From Phycomyces nitens (lineage: Eukaryota > Mucoromycota > Mucoromycetes > Mucorales > Phycomycetaceae), in contig JAHRBC010000005.1 of assembly GCA_022702545.1 (NCBI GenBank), positions 744,001-808,000 on the forward strand: DNA of 64,000 bases. The letters are read 5' to 3'. Under the pieces are notes generated by a model, which saw nothing but the letters and a program-made list of their open reading frames with translations, searched no databases and had not been told where the DNA came from. Made by a program: the position numbers and the translations under genes. Below are positions 23,991 to 34,995 of the stretch, piece after piece. Position 1 is the stretch's first letter. Every line of letters begins with the position of its first letter.

Positions 23991-25480
23991 TGGTTAACAA
24001 GGCACAAGCGATGAGTAAATAACAAAAAAGACCGTTTTAGGTACAAAAGGTTGGACGGTCTTGCTCAAAGGGCTGACAAAACCTCTCCCCACAGAACAAT
24101 CACTATACAATAGACCTAGAGACAACAACAATAACCAAAAAAAAACCACACGATCTATACACGTGACTTGTTAATATAGTACAATGTACAACAGCAATAG
24201 ACGCCAAGAAAATGCTATCCTTACTTTAAAGCAGCCTTTTGTTTAGAGTATTGGACACTTTTGATATAGTGGACTGGTATCGATATCCAGGTGTCCAGTA
24301 GACTTGTTTACTTCTTTTAAGGCTTAAAGATGTGTATGTGCAAGAAATATGTCTGCAGCAGAATTGCACATGTGCTACATTAGCCTGATAGTTGGACTTC
24401 TTTGACGATTTGTACTCTTTAAGTAGACCGCGGATATTTAATATCAGAGAATACTAGAGAATCTTTATGGGTGCCTATCTATAAAGACGCATGTTTATAT
24501 TGGCTATTCTGTTTTCTGGGCCCTACATTTCTTTACCATCTTACATCTCTTTGGACCTAAAAGGCATCTTACACGTGGAGCCATAAGAGTGGTCTTGAAC
24601 ACCAGAAATTCATCTCAACCTGACAGTACATCATAAGAGTTACACACCTTGTAATCCCAACCAATCTCTAGACAGTACAAAGCAGTATACATATATACAT
24701 ATACATATACACACATATATATACATATATATACATATATATATGGCCCACAGCATTTACAACCAAACCATTTGGTGATTATCATAATCAACAATCCCAT
24801 CTACCATACCTTGCTATATTTATTTATTTTATTTTATTTTATTTATTCACTATTAAATCTCTGCTCCAATGTGTTACAAATGATGAATATCCATGACCGT
24901 GCACGCTTCGTAGTATGTGTTACGACTAGGGTTCTTGATTGGCACTTTGGGCACCATACGATAAATATAATATTATGCTATGCTTAGGTATTTAGACATT
25001 TATAAGTTTTTCTTTTTCTGATTTAATCGAATGACAGACACTATTGAGTCGATTTCAATTGGAGCATAATTCATAGGGTCAAAATTCGTACAAATACAGT
25101 CAGGCTGTGAAATATTGCTTAATTTGGAAACCCAAATGGTGATTATAGAGAATTACTTTGACACTAGCCAAAAAATAATTTGGCGAAAAGATAAAAAATG
25201 ATTGGCCCAATTCAAATCTTTTTTTTTTTGTTCAAGACGCTTCTTCTTCAACAGATTCAAATTCTTACTACTCGGAAAGGCTCAAAATAGGTAAATCATT
25301 ATACTTGACGAAAAAGAAACAGCTAGTACAATATCGCCCGGGCAGGATCAGACATATCGACGCTTTATTTCGTTTTAATTGCTGTTAAAGAGCCTTATTA
25401 ATGGCATCTCAAAGTATAACAGAAGCAAAAGAAGAAAAAGGTAGTAATCGACAATCCTAGCAAGCCAAAGTAAGTATGCA
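23991..25480. other. Gene-free AT-rich region
   Basis: About 1.5 kb including the cyclin promoter. TATACA/ATATAC microsatellite sequence spans about 24685-24745 and TTTTA repeats about 24815-24845. No convincing gene is seen. Confidence 0.55.
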
Positions 25481-25486
25481 GACTGT

Positions 25487-25890
25487 TTGTCATCATTGTC
25501 AACCTTGTCATGTTATCTTATTGTAGAAAGCAAAAGTGGAAGCTGGCACCCCATATCTGGAGTCAAAAACAAAGATATACCTTTTGTCTTTGGTGCAGGA
25601 ATGTTCGGCAAGGATGCAGTCAAGCTAAAGGGGCACAGATGCGGTGTAGTTGGAAAATTATTCAGAACATTAAAAAAAGGCGTGAGGCTAAAGGTCGACT
25701 GATTGTTACGACAATCGATGAATTCAAAACCTCAAAAACTTTCAATCTCTGCCTTTCTGATGCCCTGACTATCATAAATACTAACAACTTTAAAGGTGTT
25801 GGAGTTGTCTGCTGTCATCATTGCAAACAATTATGGCAAAGAGATATCAATGCTTCAAATAACATGATGACCATCTCCAAAGCAGTATGA
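25487..25890 (+). pseudogene. Fanzor/TnpB-like nuclease, C-terminal fragment
   Basis: The frame reads IPFVFGAGMFGKDAVKLKGH, then RCGVVGKLFRTLKK. After a one-base shift in an A7 run (25672-25678) it continues RREAKGRLIVTTIDEFKTSK, then NLCLSDALTI and CCHHCKQLWQRDINASNNMM. These match the C-terminal TnpB/Fanzor order: RuvC-II Glu in IDEFKTSK, a zinc-ribbon-type Cys pair (CCHHC; the first pair is partly lost as FNLC), and the RuvC-III Asp in QRDINASNNM. The N-terminal half is missing. It is a separate copy from the fragment at 4056-5010, because it lies 20 kb away on the opposite strand. Frameshifted and truncated, so inactive. Confidence 0.6.
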
Positions 25891-25899
25891 TCAGGACAA

Positions 25900-27075
25900 A
25901 AAAGACCACAAGTCTTTACGCCAGAACGAAATAAGGATTAAGATATTTACAAGTATGTATAATTTATTTACCCAAGGTTCTCTCAAAAACTAACTTTCAT
26001 TTCTAAAATTCATTTTGATCTTTGTCCAAAACCAGGTAAGCAAAATCACCAAATTATTTTTTAGAAACACTCAAACTAATTTTCTATAATCACCATTTAT
26101 TTTTCCAAATTAATCAATATTTCCCAGTCCGGCTGTAATTTTTGCTAATGTCGAACAAGAGATATTCGGATAATTATATTTACTCAGATATCAATATTTC
26201 TGATAATAAAACTTGACTCTTTATTTTTATATAAAATATATATACATCACACGCTCGAGCCTGGCTACCAGATATCTATTATTATATCCAATTTATTAGT
26301 GCAACCCCCCCTCCAGTTGTACTCGTCAAGATACAAAGGCCATCATGCTTAGTCAATAGTATTCAATCGCTTTTCAGCAATTTCTATTAAAAATTAGCAC
26401 TTGAAAAGACAATTACAACGATACGGTTTTTGGTACACTAAAGATTAGCCTTAAATGAACATTACTTTTTCGAGAATAGGCTAAATTGTTTGGATATTTC
26501 ATATTCTCAAAACCACAGGTTACACTTTATTCGACATTGCTTACCTATACTATTCTTATCCAATGCATTATCAAGATATATTTATGGATTTATTCATCAA
26601 AATCAACAATAAAAGATGTCCAATTGTGCCTTTATTATAGTCTGTAAAAGTGGCTTTCAGGTATTTGGGCTACTACTTTATAGTCGAGTGAGCTAGAGAA
26701 AGACCCGCTTGTTCTGAATACGTTTTAATCGACGAATTCTCGGTTTCCATTTGAATCAAATGTTGGTGCAATGTTACAGTGTTCAAGGGTGTGCACAAAA
26801 ATATTAAAGATCTCTAATTCAACCTGTAATTTGACCGATTAGCTCTTAATTCAAGTGATTTAATAAGCGTACAAAATGAATATCAAGATATATCTGTGTA
26901 AAAAGGCAACAATTAAATAATAATAATAACTTGGATTTGTACATTAGACAGATAAACCTGCCTATTCACCCAATAAACAGACAAAGCAAACAAATCTCGA
27001 TTATTAATATGCCCAACTGATTAAGCAAGCCAGCTTTTTGTGCTGCCCAAGAATGTTCTTTTTTTTTATTGAATG
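25900..27075. other. Gene-free AT-rich region
   Basis: No gene is recognised over about 1.2 kb between the Fanzor-like fragment and the P450 pseudogene. Only short AT-rich repeats are visible. Confidence 0.5.
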
Positions 27076-27079
27076 CGTA

Positions 27080-28480
27080 ATTCATTTGCATTGTATGCAT
27101 ACTTGAAGTAAGAGTTGTCTTTTTGGAATAGAATACCCAGATATTTCAACTGTAAAACGTAAACATTGATATGCAATGTACCCGTGTATTAATGGATACT
27201 TGCCATCTTTTGATATAAAGCGAGGAATACCAAAATCAGTAATAGTTCTGAAACGGATACTCTCTTTCAAAACACCAGCTATAAGAGGCATTTCGGTTTT
27301 GTACTCAAACGTAGGAAAGCAAACATGCTTTATAGCGAAACTAATTTCATTACACATCTTTTTGCTGAGCATCGGGATACTGTGAAAGAATAGCAAAAGT
27401 CCATGCCAAAGCAATAGCGGTCGTGTCTCTTCTATACCCAGAAATATCAGCTAAACTATCATTTTATTCTAAAAAGGTCGACAAGGGCTTCTTTAATAGA
27501 CTTGCACAACAAACCCTGTATATCAAAGTCATGCTTTTCCTTTATCTGGTAAAGCTCTTTGACAAAACAGTTGGAACTTTTGGATCTTGCCTTTTTTAAC
27601 CAGATAGTCAATTAAGTGATCTCTCTTTTTTTATTCACCCCATTTGTTCATGGGTCCAAGTTTGGGTGCTCGGGGGTAAATCCAGGATAGTTGTGGTATA
27701 AAAGGCAAAGCCACCCCTTGTAGGGCTGCAATGGTCAAGACTTTGTTCTGTTAAATTAATCATCTTGTTAATTGGGCTTTTATCGATTGATTTAATTGGT
27801 TTGAAAATGATCTTTAGAGTGAGTTTATATGTTGTTCTCTTTAGATTACTTGTAAGGAATACGAACCAATGTCTTTTCTGTTGAATCTATTAAAAGGTTC
27901 GCTGTATCTGCTGCAATATCTCCAACAGTATTGCTAAACCTATTGACATTTTTGGCGCCAAGAATCAAAATGACTTTACAAAGTATTTTCAGAAATTATA
28001 TATTCTCTATAGACCTACCAGCAGCACAACCATGCTTCTATTCTTTTTCTCAGCACGAGTAAAAACAATTTATCCAAGGGTTCTATAAGTATTTCATCTC
28101 TTTTATTGCCACCTTACCTTCCACATCTACTATAGATATCTTTAGTAAAGTAATGCTGGGGTTTATTAAATGTTTTTTTAACACTCTTCACAAACAGCTC
28201 ATGAAATATCAAAGGGTCACTAACAAAGATTCGATTCTGAGATCCTGTTCAAAGGCTAATACTTGGGCCTCACAGACTATACTATAGAATCAATTCCTGT
28301 CTATAGATGGTATCATGAGTGATCACCAAGCTTATTGCGTAATTTTTTTTTTGAATATTCTGGTTAGGCATGGATCCTATAAACAAAAGATGACAGTAAA
28401 AGTTTGAGTCATACCAATACATGGATATTGCAGTGGTGTAAAAGGTATCGGTTAGAATTTTATTTGGCAAAACTTGAAAA
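27080..28480 (-). pseudogene. Cytochrome P450 pseudogene
   Basis: Minus-strand blocks in the right order give a P450. An N-terminal strand region IFVSDPLIFHELFVKS then reads NKPQHYFTKDIYS (about 28240-28130). LGAKNVNRFSNTVGDIAADT is at about 27960-27900. YPRAPKLGPMNKW is near 27680-27640. FVKELYQIKEKHDFDIQGLL is near 27560-27490. The I-helix is ISGYRRDTTAIALAWTFAIL (about 27450-27390). The K-helix E-x-x-R is VLKESIRFR (about 27280-27250), followed by DFGIPRF. The Cys heme-ligand region is not found. Frames change several times and stops intervene (for example after the I-helix). P450s are monooxygenases anchored in the ER; this copy is dead. Confidence 0.75.
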
Positions 28481-29133
28481 TGACAAAGGCAAGCATTAGG
28501 GCTACTCCAACCAAAAAAAAATATATGGAAAAGCTACGGCCATCTTTTTTATTATTATTAAAAATCCAGTTGATGACCATGTTTTGTTTAATAAATATCT
28601 AAAAAAAAGAAAGAGAGAAATGATGGTTTAAAAGCCTTTTTCTAAACAACAAGAACAATAATTAAAAATTCAATGCTGTAGTATTAGCTGTATAGTTATA
28701 GTTATAAAAGAATAACCCTGTTCTCATAAGAGTCTATTATAATCGGCTGTGTCTTTATAGATCTTGGGCAATTGGTATCCAAAGAGTAGGCATTTCTATA
28801 CTGAATATTGCAACTTGCACAAATGTGCCTGACTAGTAGTATATCACTAGATTATCATCAATAATAAAACTATTTATTTTATTTTTTAACAAGAATTTAT
28901 ATAATCTAATCGCATACCTTGTTAATTTGTTCCTCTTTTTTTTAGAGCTTATTTTTTCAGTTGAATTAAAGAAATGTAGTGTTTATTCAATATCTTTAAC
29001 AAAACAAGATTTTACTTGGTAATACTAGCAAATGGTGGACTATATATATGTATATATATATGTATATATACAGAGAAAGAGAGAGAATTTGGATAATGTG
29101 CCTAGGGATATTTGGTTTATAATAAATAACCAG
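28481..29133. other. Gene-free spacer upstream of the P450 relic and downstream of ISU1
   Basis: About 650 bp, AT-rich, with a (TATATG)-type microsatellite at about 29041-29069 in the ISU1 3' flank. No gene is seen. Confidence 0.5.
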
Positions 29134-29574
29134 TTACGGTGATCCTCCTCGTTTCTTTTGATAGTCTTTGATGGCAGACTGGATTGCGTCTTCGGCCAAC
29201 ATTGAGCAATGAAGCTTGACAGGTGGCAAGGACAATTCACGAGCGATTTCTGTGTTTTGTATCTTTTTGGCTTCGTCCAAAGAAAGCCCCAAGACCCTCT
29301 CAGACATATAGCTGCTGCTGGCAATTGCTGATCCACATCCAAATGTTTTGAATTTTACATCAGTAATCTTTCCAGTTTCGTCGTCGACTTGGATCTGGAG
29401 CTTCATCACATCGCCACAGGCAGGAGCACCAACAAGACCGGTTCCAACTGCAGGATTTGACTTGTTTAGAGTCCCTACGTTTCTTGGATTCTCATAATGG
29501 TCGATTACTTTGGGATGATAGGCACGCTTGAGCTGAAAAATAGGGCGTTTGTTGGAAAGGGCGGCTCTAAGCAT
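29134..29574 (-). CDS. ISU1: Iron-sulfur cluster scaffold protein ISU1/IscU, mitochondrial
   Basis: This 146-aa intronless gene encodes the scaffold on which the Nfs1-Isd11 desulfurase builds [2Fe-2S] clusters in the mitochondrial matrix. Residues 1-18 (MLRAALSNKRPIFQLKRA) form a presequence. The mature protein starts YHPKVIDHYENPRNVGTLNK. The three ligand Cys are in VGAPACGDVMKLQI, KFKTFGCGSAIASSS and KLHCSMLAEDAI. The LPPVK motif bound by the Hsp70 Ssq1-type chaperone is intact. It is divergent from the neighbouring HSP31-type gene, with a 423-bp shared promoter region. Confidence 0.97.
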   Translation of the reverse strand: MLRAALSNKRPIFQLKRAYHPKVIDHYENPRNVGTLNKSNPAVGTGLVGAPACGDVMKLQIQVDDETGKITDVKFKTFGCGSAIASSSYMSERVLGLSLDEAKKIQNTEIARELSLPPVKLHCSMLAEDAIQSAIKDYQKKRGGSP

Positions 29575-29997
29575 GGTGAAAAAAGGATAGAGGGCTCTGT
29601 AGGCCTGGTGGCTACAGCTTATAAGTAGAATACACCATATTGATTGAAACTAACCATACCTATTACATGATGTCATATCCCAATCCAAGTATGCTTAGCA
29701 CTACTAGATAGATGGAGATGGGGTTAGGGCTTTTAATGATAGCTAATATGAAAACACGGGGGACTAGTGATCTGCTACTTGATAATAAAACTCTTTATAA
29801 ATCTACTTGTTTGGCTCCAACAAGCTGGTAGAAATGTCTAAAGATCCTCGGCTATAAACTATCCATTGTTTATAATTGTGCTGCTTTTGTTTCATTTAAT
29901 TTGCTTTTGTTTCATTTTTTATTTATTGACATCATCATCAAATCTAAAGCAATAAATACAAGCTTTCCATATTCCCTTACACCTTTGTCTTCTTTCA
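29575..29997. promoter_or_regulatory. Divergent intergenic promoter region ISU1 / HSP31-like
   Basis: A gap of 423 bp between two head-to-head start codons must carry both promoters. It is AT-rich, and I see no operator I can name. Both products are stress- or redox-related in other fungi, so shared control is possible but unproven. Confidence 0.4.
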
Positions 29998-30720
29998 ATG
30001 TCTTTGCCCAAAAAAGCTTTACTTGCAATCACTTCTTACAACCAAGTGTTCTACTCCGATGGAGCACGCACTGGACTGTTCTACACTGAGGCTCTGCATC
30101 CATACATGGCCCTCGTGGAATCTGGCTTTGAAGTCGATCTGGCTTCAGAGACCGGCACCTTTGGCCTGGACGAGCATTCGACTGAAAAGATGTTCCTTAC
30201 TGACGAGGATGAAAAGATTCTCCATGACTCTAGCCACCCATTTAATGTCAAACTCAACAGCCAGCTTAAAAAGGCCTCTACTCTAGACCCCAAGAGCTAT
30301 GGTCTCTTTTTTGCTTCTGCAGGACATGCCACGTTGTATGACTACCCGGACGCTCGGGGCCTCCAGTCTATTGCAGAAGACATTTATGAGCGCGGAGGTG
30401 TTGTTTCAGCAGTGTGCCACGGACCGGCCATATTACCGGGAATAAAAGATCTTTCAACCGGAAAGTCTGTTGCAGAGGGCAAGGTCGTAACAGGCTTTAC
30501 GGATCTTGGGGAAGAACAGATGAATATCATGGCCAAGATTGAGGGCGACAATCTCAAGACGGTAGAGAAGTGGATGAAGATAATTAATGCAAAGTACATT
30601 GCTCCACCCGAGCCATTTGCCTGCTTCTCAAAGATCGACGGAAGGGTCGTGACAGGTGCAAATCCAGCCAGTGCAAAGCTAACTGCCGAGAATGCTATCA
30701 AGGTGTTTGAATGCCAATAG
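29998..30720 (+). CDS. HSP31: DJ-1/PfpI family protein, HSP31-type glyoxalase III / chaperone
   Basis: This 240-aa intronless protein belongs to the Hsp31 branch of the DJ-1/PfpI superfamily. Members convert methylglyoxal to D-lactate without glutathione and act as stress chaperones. The nucleophile elbow is GVVSAVCHGPAILPG (Cys, followed by His). The upstream acidic residue lies in LALVES-type sequence before FEVDLASETG, and the second conserved block is FASAGHATLYDYPDARGLQ. C-terminal KVVTGFTDLGEEQ and VVTGANPASA are normal for the branch. Cytosolic: no targeting signal is seen. Confidence 0.92.
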   Translation: MSLPKKALLAITSYNQVFYSDGARTGLFYTEALHPYMALVESGFEVDLASETGTFGLDEHSTEKMFLTDEDEKILHDSSHPFNVKLNSQLKKASTLDPKSYGLFFASAGHATLYDYPDARGLQSIAEDIYERGGVVSAVCHGPAILPGIKDLSTGKSVAEGKVVTGFTDLGEEQMNIMAKIEGDNLKTVEKWMKIINAKYIAPPEPFACFSKIDGRVVTGANPASAKLTAENAIKVFECQ

Positions 30721-31231
30721 GCTACCTGACAATAATAATAATAATAATAATAATTATAAAATCTTATATATATATATATATACAATTATAGCACTTACAA
30801 ACCACAATCCCATATTTAATTTCTTTTTTTCAATAAATAAATAAATCTCCTTTTTTTTATTGTTGTGTATATGGTTTTCTTTGGCATATGTCTTTGTAGC
30901 ACCCTTGTTTCTTTTTTCAAGATTGGAAACCTTGAATGCTAATTAGGCAGCCGCCTAATAACTTTCTCCAGTTTTCTCCCCTGTTTTGTCCAAAGGGTGC
31001 TTGTGTATCAGCAAAAAGAACAAAGTCCCGAGATCGTATCCACCATATCTATATTATTCCTTTTACACAAGTCTTTACCCTAATCAAGGGAAATAGGTGG
31101 CGTTACACTCATTCTCCATGTTAGCTTGCCAGTCATCAGTGTAACATTGTGAGAGGGCTGTAGATGTGTGTCCAAGAGGTAATTACTGTTATTTTCATTC
31201 CTATTCTTTCTCTTTCTCTCTTTTATCAAAA
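30721..31231. other. Spacer with (ATA)n and (TA)n microsatellites
   Basis: About 510 bp: the 3' flank of the HSP31-like gene with ATA (about 30731-30756) and TA (about 30765-30782) repeats, then the RGS gene promoter. No gene is seen. Confidence 0.55.
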
Positions 31232-32406
31232 ATGCCAGACTCTCCTGTAATGCTGCCCACCAACACATTCCGCCAAAGACGTCGCTCAGAGGACACCAAC
31301 AGCCAATTCAACCTCGATAGTGACTCGGACACTTGCCCAAATACCGAGCGTGGCTCTATGCAATTGCCCGAAATGCTGCAGCGGCAGAGTACAGACAGAA
31401 CCATTGCACGAAACATTGCCTACTACTTTAGTGAAGATGCCACCCGAAGTTCGACCGATAGCACTTGTAGTAATACAAGCAACCTAAATAATACCACCAG
31501 CCCTACAAACAGCAGTACAAATATCAAGATGCCCCAGGCCTACCGCTCAAACCAGGAAATGACGGTAGAGAATATCATGGAAGACGGCTTAAAGGCCATG
31601 CTAAAGTCAAAGATTCCCCTTGGATACTATATTTGCCATCTAATGGAGGAGTACAGCTGCGAGAATCTGGTAAGATTTGGCAATACAGAATTCTAGACTA
31701 CTAATGATCTACTAGTTCTTTTACTTGGCTGTAGAGCAATATGAACATCACCAGTTTGAGACCAAAGATGCCCAACACATTGCAGCAAAGCGTATCTACA
31801 GCACATATATATCCCAAAGTAGCCAACTAGAGATCAATCTTGAGAGCAAGATCCACAAGGCAGTCGTACAGGCCCTTTTGGATTCAGACAGCCTGGTGCA
31901 TGTGTTTGAATCAGCAAAACAGCATGTATTTGAGCTTCTTAACCTAAGCTACCATCGGTTTATCAGTAGTCCTCTGTGGGACACCATGATTGAGCAGTGT
32001 GGCAAGTAACCTAATCCATCTATTTATCCAGCTATCTATCTATCTATCTCTTAAAGAAAAAAACATTCAAGCCTAATTCCATCTCTATCTCTATCTCTCT
32101 ATCTCTATCTCCACCTTCATCTTCATCTCTATAGCTCCCTTGACCCCCTCATACGACAACAAGTCCAGACGGCTTATAGCCCAAGAAGCAGCAGCCAGAA
32201 TGCACCAGACTCTGGATCAACTTTACTCGCCTCTTGGTAGTGTGCGGTCAATGGTCCTTATATTCTGTAGAACATTTTTGCACTGCAACCACGAGCTTAC
32301 TCAGACCAAATCCGATACAAGGCGCACCAGTCGAGTACGTAGCAAGAGTGTGGACGCAAAGAAGCCGCGTCGATTTGATTTTTTTACAAGAAAACCCAAA
32401 CCATAG
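31232..32406 (+). CDS. RGS-domain protein (regulator of G-protein signalling)
   Basis: The N-terminal 100 residues are Ser/Thr/Asn-rich and disordered. The RGS fold then runs IMEDGLKAMLKSKIPLGYY, EEYSCENLFFYLAVEQYE, KRIYSTYISQSSQLEINL, VFESAKQHVFELLNLSYHRF and SPLWDTM. RGS proteins accelerate GTP hydrolysis by G-alpha subunits and damp pheromone or nutrient signalling. Exons are 31232-31669, 31716-32001 and 32135-32406. Intron 2 (32002-32134) needs a GC donor (GTGTG|GCAAGT), because the in-frame stop just after would otherwise end the protein at GK. The C-terminal tail is very basic (KKPRRFDFFTRKPKP). Exon 3 splicing is less certain. The stop lies only 35 bp from that of the opposing HADH gene. 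Confidence 0.82.
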
Positions 32407-32441
32407 AAATACTTTATATCATAATAGAGAGAGAATACATT

Positions 32442-33568
32442 TTATTTCTTATAGTCAAAGAAACCCTGGCCGGTTTTGCGACCAAGACGACCCTGGCTGA
32501 CCAGGTCGTTCAGGATTGTGCAGGGCTTCACCAGAGCAGGCTCAACGATACCCTCCTTTTGCCAGCCATCAACAATGAACTTCATGGTATCCAGACCAAC
32601 AAACTTGATTTTCCCAATTGTGTATAGATGATTATAAACACATAATACATAAATAATATCATTTATCCTTGATTAATACATTATTTACAGACTCAGTAAG
32701 GCTTATTGTTACTTACGTCAGCGAGTTCAATGGGACCCATGGGCATACCAGCACCCAACTTCATGGCCGTATCGACATCCTTGGCCGAAGCCTCTCCACG
32801 CTCAAGGATTCTAAAGGCCTCCATCATGTAGGGCACAAGAAGACGGTTGACGATAAATCTATATACATAAAAATATATATATACATAAATAAATTTTCTT
32901 GATCGGCCATTCTATTATTCTATTTACCCAGGAGTGTCCTTGCAGGCAACGGGGGTTTTGCCGACCTTGGTGGTGAATTCAAACAGGGCATCAAACACCT
33001 CGTCAGACACGGCGTCAGTACGGACAACCTCGACGAGCTTCATGGCAGGTACGGGGTTGAAGAAGTGCAGACCAGCAAAGCGTGATTTGCGGTCAGCAGA
33101 GACGATCTCGGCAATCTTTGTGACTGGGAGAGAAGAGGTGTTGGAGCAAAAGATGGAGTGTGCGGGGGCAACCTTGTCAAGGGCACCAAACACCTTTTGC
33201 TTAATGTCAATGTTCTCGACAATGGCCTCGACAACGAGATCGGATCCCGAGGCAGTCTGGTCGGCATTAGTGGAAGTGCTAATGTTGGCAAACACCTTGT
33301 CGACAAAGGACTTTTGGGCACTTTCGTCGTCGGCAAACTTCTTGCGGGCGACGCGAGAAAGAGACTTTTGGATGATAGAACGACCGTTGTCAAGAGCAGC
33401 GTCAGAAGTGTCGACCATTGTGACTTTGTAGCCAGCCTGTGCGGCAACCTGCACAATACCAGAACCCATCAAACCACCACCGAGAACCATGACATTCTGG
33501 ATGGCCTGCTGCTGTCTAGCGGAGGAAGCAAAGCCACGACGGGCAGTAAGCAGGATTGAGGGGAACAT
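32442..33568 (-). CDS. 3-hydroxyacyl-CoA dehydrogenase (HADH type), mitochondrial
   Basis: Oxidises L-3-hydroxyacyl-CoA to 3-ketoacyl-CoA with NAD+ in beta-oxidation. The start [18 protein letters not shown] looks like a mitochondrial presequence. The Rossmann motif is [21 protein letters not shown] (G-x-G-x2-G). The [13 protein letters not shown] block and the catalytic region [17 protein letters not shown] (His; paired Glu) follow, then [16 protein letters not shown]. The C-terminal domain continues [24 protein letters not shown] and ends [16 protein letters not shown]. Three exons with two short introns (about 32926-32860 and 32717-32613). No peroxisomal SKL signal is present. Length (about 305-310 aa) is normal. 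Confidence 0.93.
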
Positions 33569-34091
33569 TTGAAGGAATAAAGAGTCAAAAAGAGGGCTGG
33601 TAACTGGAATTACCCCTGTTTGTCAAGAGCCTTTTATACTGTAATTTCAAGATTGATCTTTACAAGCCTGTCATTTTCACATGACGAACTCCACGATTCC
33701 CTATGGACATTACATCTGATATTTAATTATTGGAGAGGCGATTTAACAATATTTTGACTTTTGGTTGAATTAAACTTGCATGTAGGCGTGGCTACAAGTG
33801 TATATATATTTACTTGGCACCTTTTATACTTCTCCAGAACAATTTTTAGGTCTGTTGTTAAGAGTAGTGTAAAAAAAGGGGGTCCATACTTTAAAAAATG
33901 ATACTATTACCTCTAGTAATTCTAGGTTGTAGGTTAAGCTACCCCATTCACCTTTTGAAGGGTTTACGCGCTATTCTACCAGACATCCTTGATGACTGCC
34001 TTGTAGGCCATTCTATTTAATAAACAATTATATTTGCAGTACGAAATCATTTTGGCAAAAAAAAGGTGTAAAACGATATAAAGACTCAAAA

Positions 34092-34110
34092 TTTCCAAAT
34101 GAATCTATAT
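34092..34110 (+). repeat. 19-bp direct repeat, left copy (possible LINE target duplication)
   Basis: TTTCCAAATGAATCTATAT occurs here and, identically, at 34858-34876. The two copies enclose about 750 bp that include a retroelement Gag-like zinc-knuckle relic and end in an A-rich stretch, as expected for a truncated non-LTR insertion. Confidence 0.45.
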
Positions 34111-34379
34111 CTATATTTACATTCACATTAGTACTTTGGATCCTGTAAATTAAAGAGTCATGTGTATTCTGTTTTTTATTTTAATTTATTTTATTTTATT
34201 TTAATTGGTTTGCAAAAAATGGTAACCTTTTGGGTCCAGTCTCTATCCCTGACAGCCGTTTGTCTTGTAAAAGATGCGCTTTTTTCTCTTATTATTTGCG
34301 CTTTTTGTTACTGCTAAATATCCGAAAAACATATCTTTATTTCTTTATGCAGATCTGGTGGACAGGCCCATGTTCTCAT

Positions 34380-34690
34380 CTTCTCCTTAAATGGCCCTAA
34401 TCTAATACCACTGTTACCTTTATCTCATCTTATTCCCTTTGGGGATGATCCAAATGTCTATGCCACTTGGTCCAAGATGCCTTTTGCACTGTAGTCCTTG
34501 CCATAAGCCATATAATCTTTCTGACTGCCCTGAGCGAGAATATCGCATTTATTGGAGGTGTAATGCACCTGGACACCTGTACGCTCGCTGCTTCCCCCAA
34601 AGAACACCCATAGTTAAACAATACAAAAAAGAAGAAGAACACCAGCCCCTCTATATCTTTTTCTGGTCTCAAAGGCCAATCTAATCTCAT
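34380..34690 (+). pseudogene. LINE ORF1-type zinc-knuckle relic
   Basis: The plus strand encodes, in two frames, NVYATWSKMP and then CSPCHKPYNLSDC with YWRCNAPGHLYARC. This is the paired CCHC-like zinc-knuckle arrangement of Gag/ORF1 proteins of non-LTR retrotransposons. The first Cys of the second knuckle is replaced (Y-W-R-C). A stop and frameshift are present. No reverse transcriptase follows. It is a short relic. Confidence 0.45.
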
Positions 34691-34995
34691 GTCTCTTGAC
34701 CTTCTTTCCCTTCCCAACACTTCCTTGAAAGGAGACCCGGACGGGGTTGTACAAACAGTATTCTCTCTCTCATCTATCTTTCTTACTTTTCTAATACACT
34801 ACGCATATTGACATTGGTTTCACCAACCAATAAAAAAAATGTATATAACAAGTCAAGTTTCCAAATGAATCTATATTTATATATATTATATATATATAAT
34901 ATATATATATAATACCCCGCTAAACTTGAATTCCCACTTTATTTTTACCCTTTTCTTTCTCTTATTCATAATCAGCTCTTTCAAACTTGTCAGCC

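Larger units (their letters stand above)
33569..34995. other. Intergenic region with LINE-like relic and repeats
   Basis: About 1.4 kb: the HADH promoter at left, the LINE-like zinc-knuckle relic at about 34380-34690, 19-bp direct repeats, and an AT palindrome-rich stretch (34875-34912) just before the fusion-gene promoter. Confidence 0.55.

Noticed and set aside
29041..29069. TATATG-rich run as a promoter
   Set aside because: It lies at the 3' side of ISU1 and is a simple repeat, not a positioned TATA box.
18579..30790. Repeated short units as possible CRISPR arrays
   Set aside because: The repeats seen are microsatellites (AT, GAA, ATA); no spaced, conserved palindromic repeat array exists and the genome is eukaryotic.
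33158..33559. Plus-strand frames opposite the HADH gene
   Set aside because: These are shadows of the well-conserved HADH coding strand with no family features.
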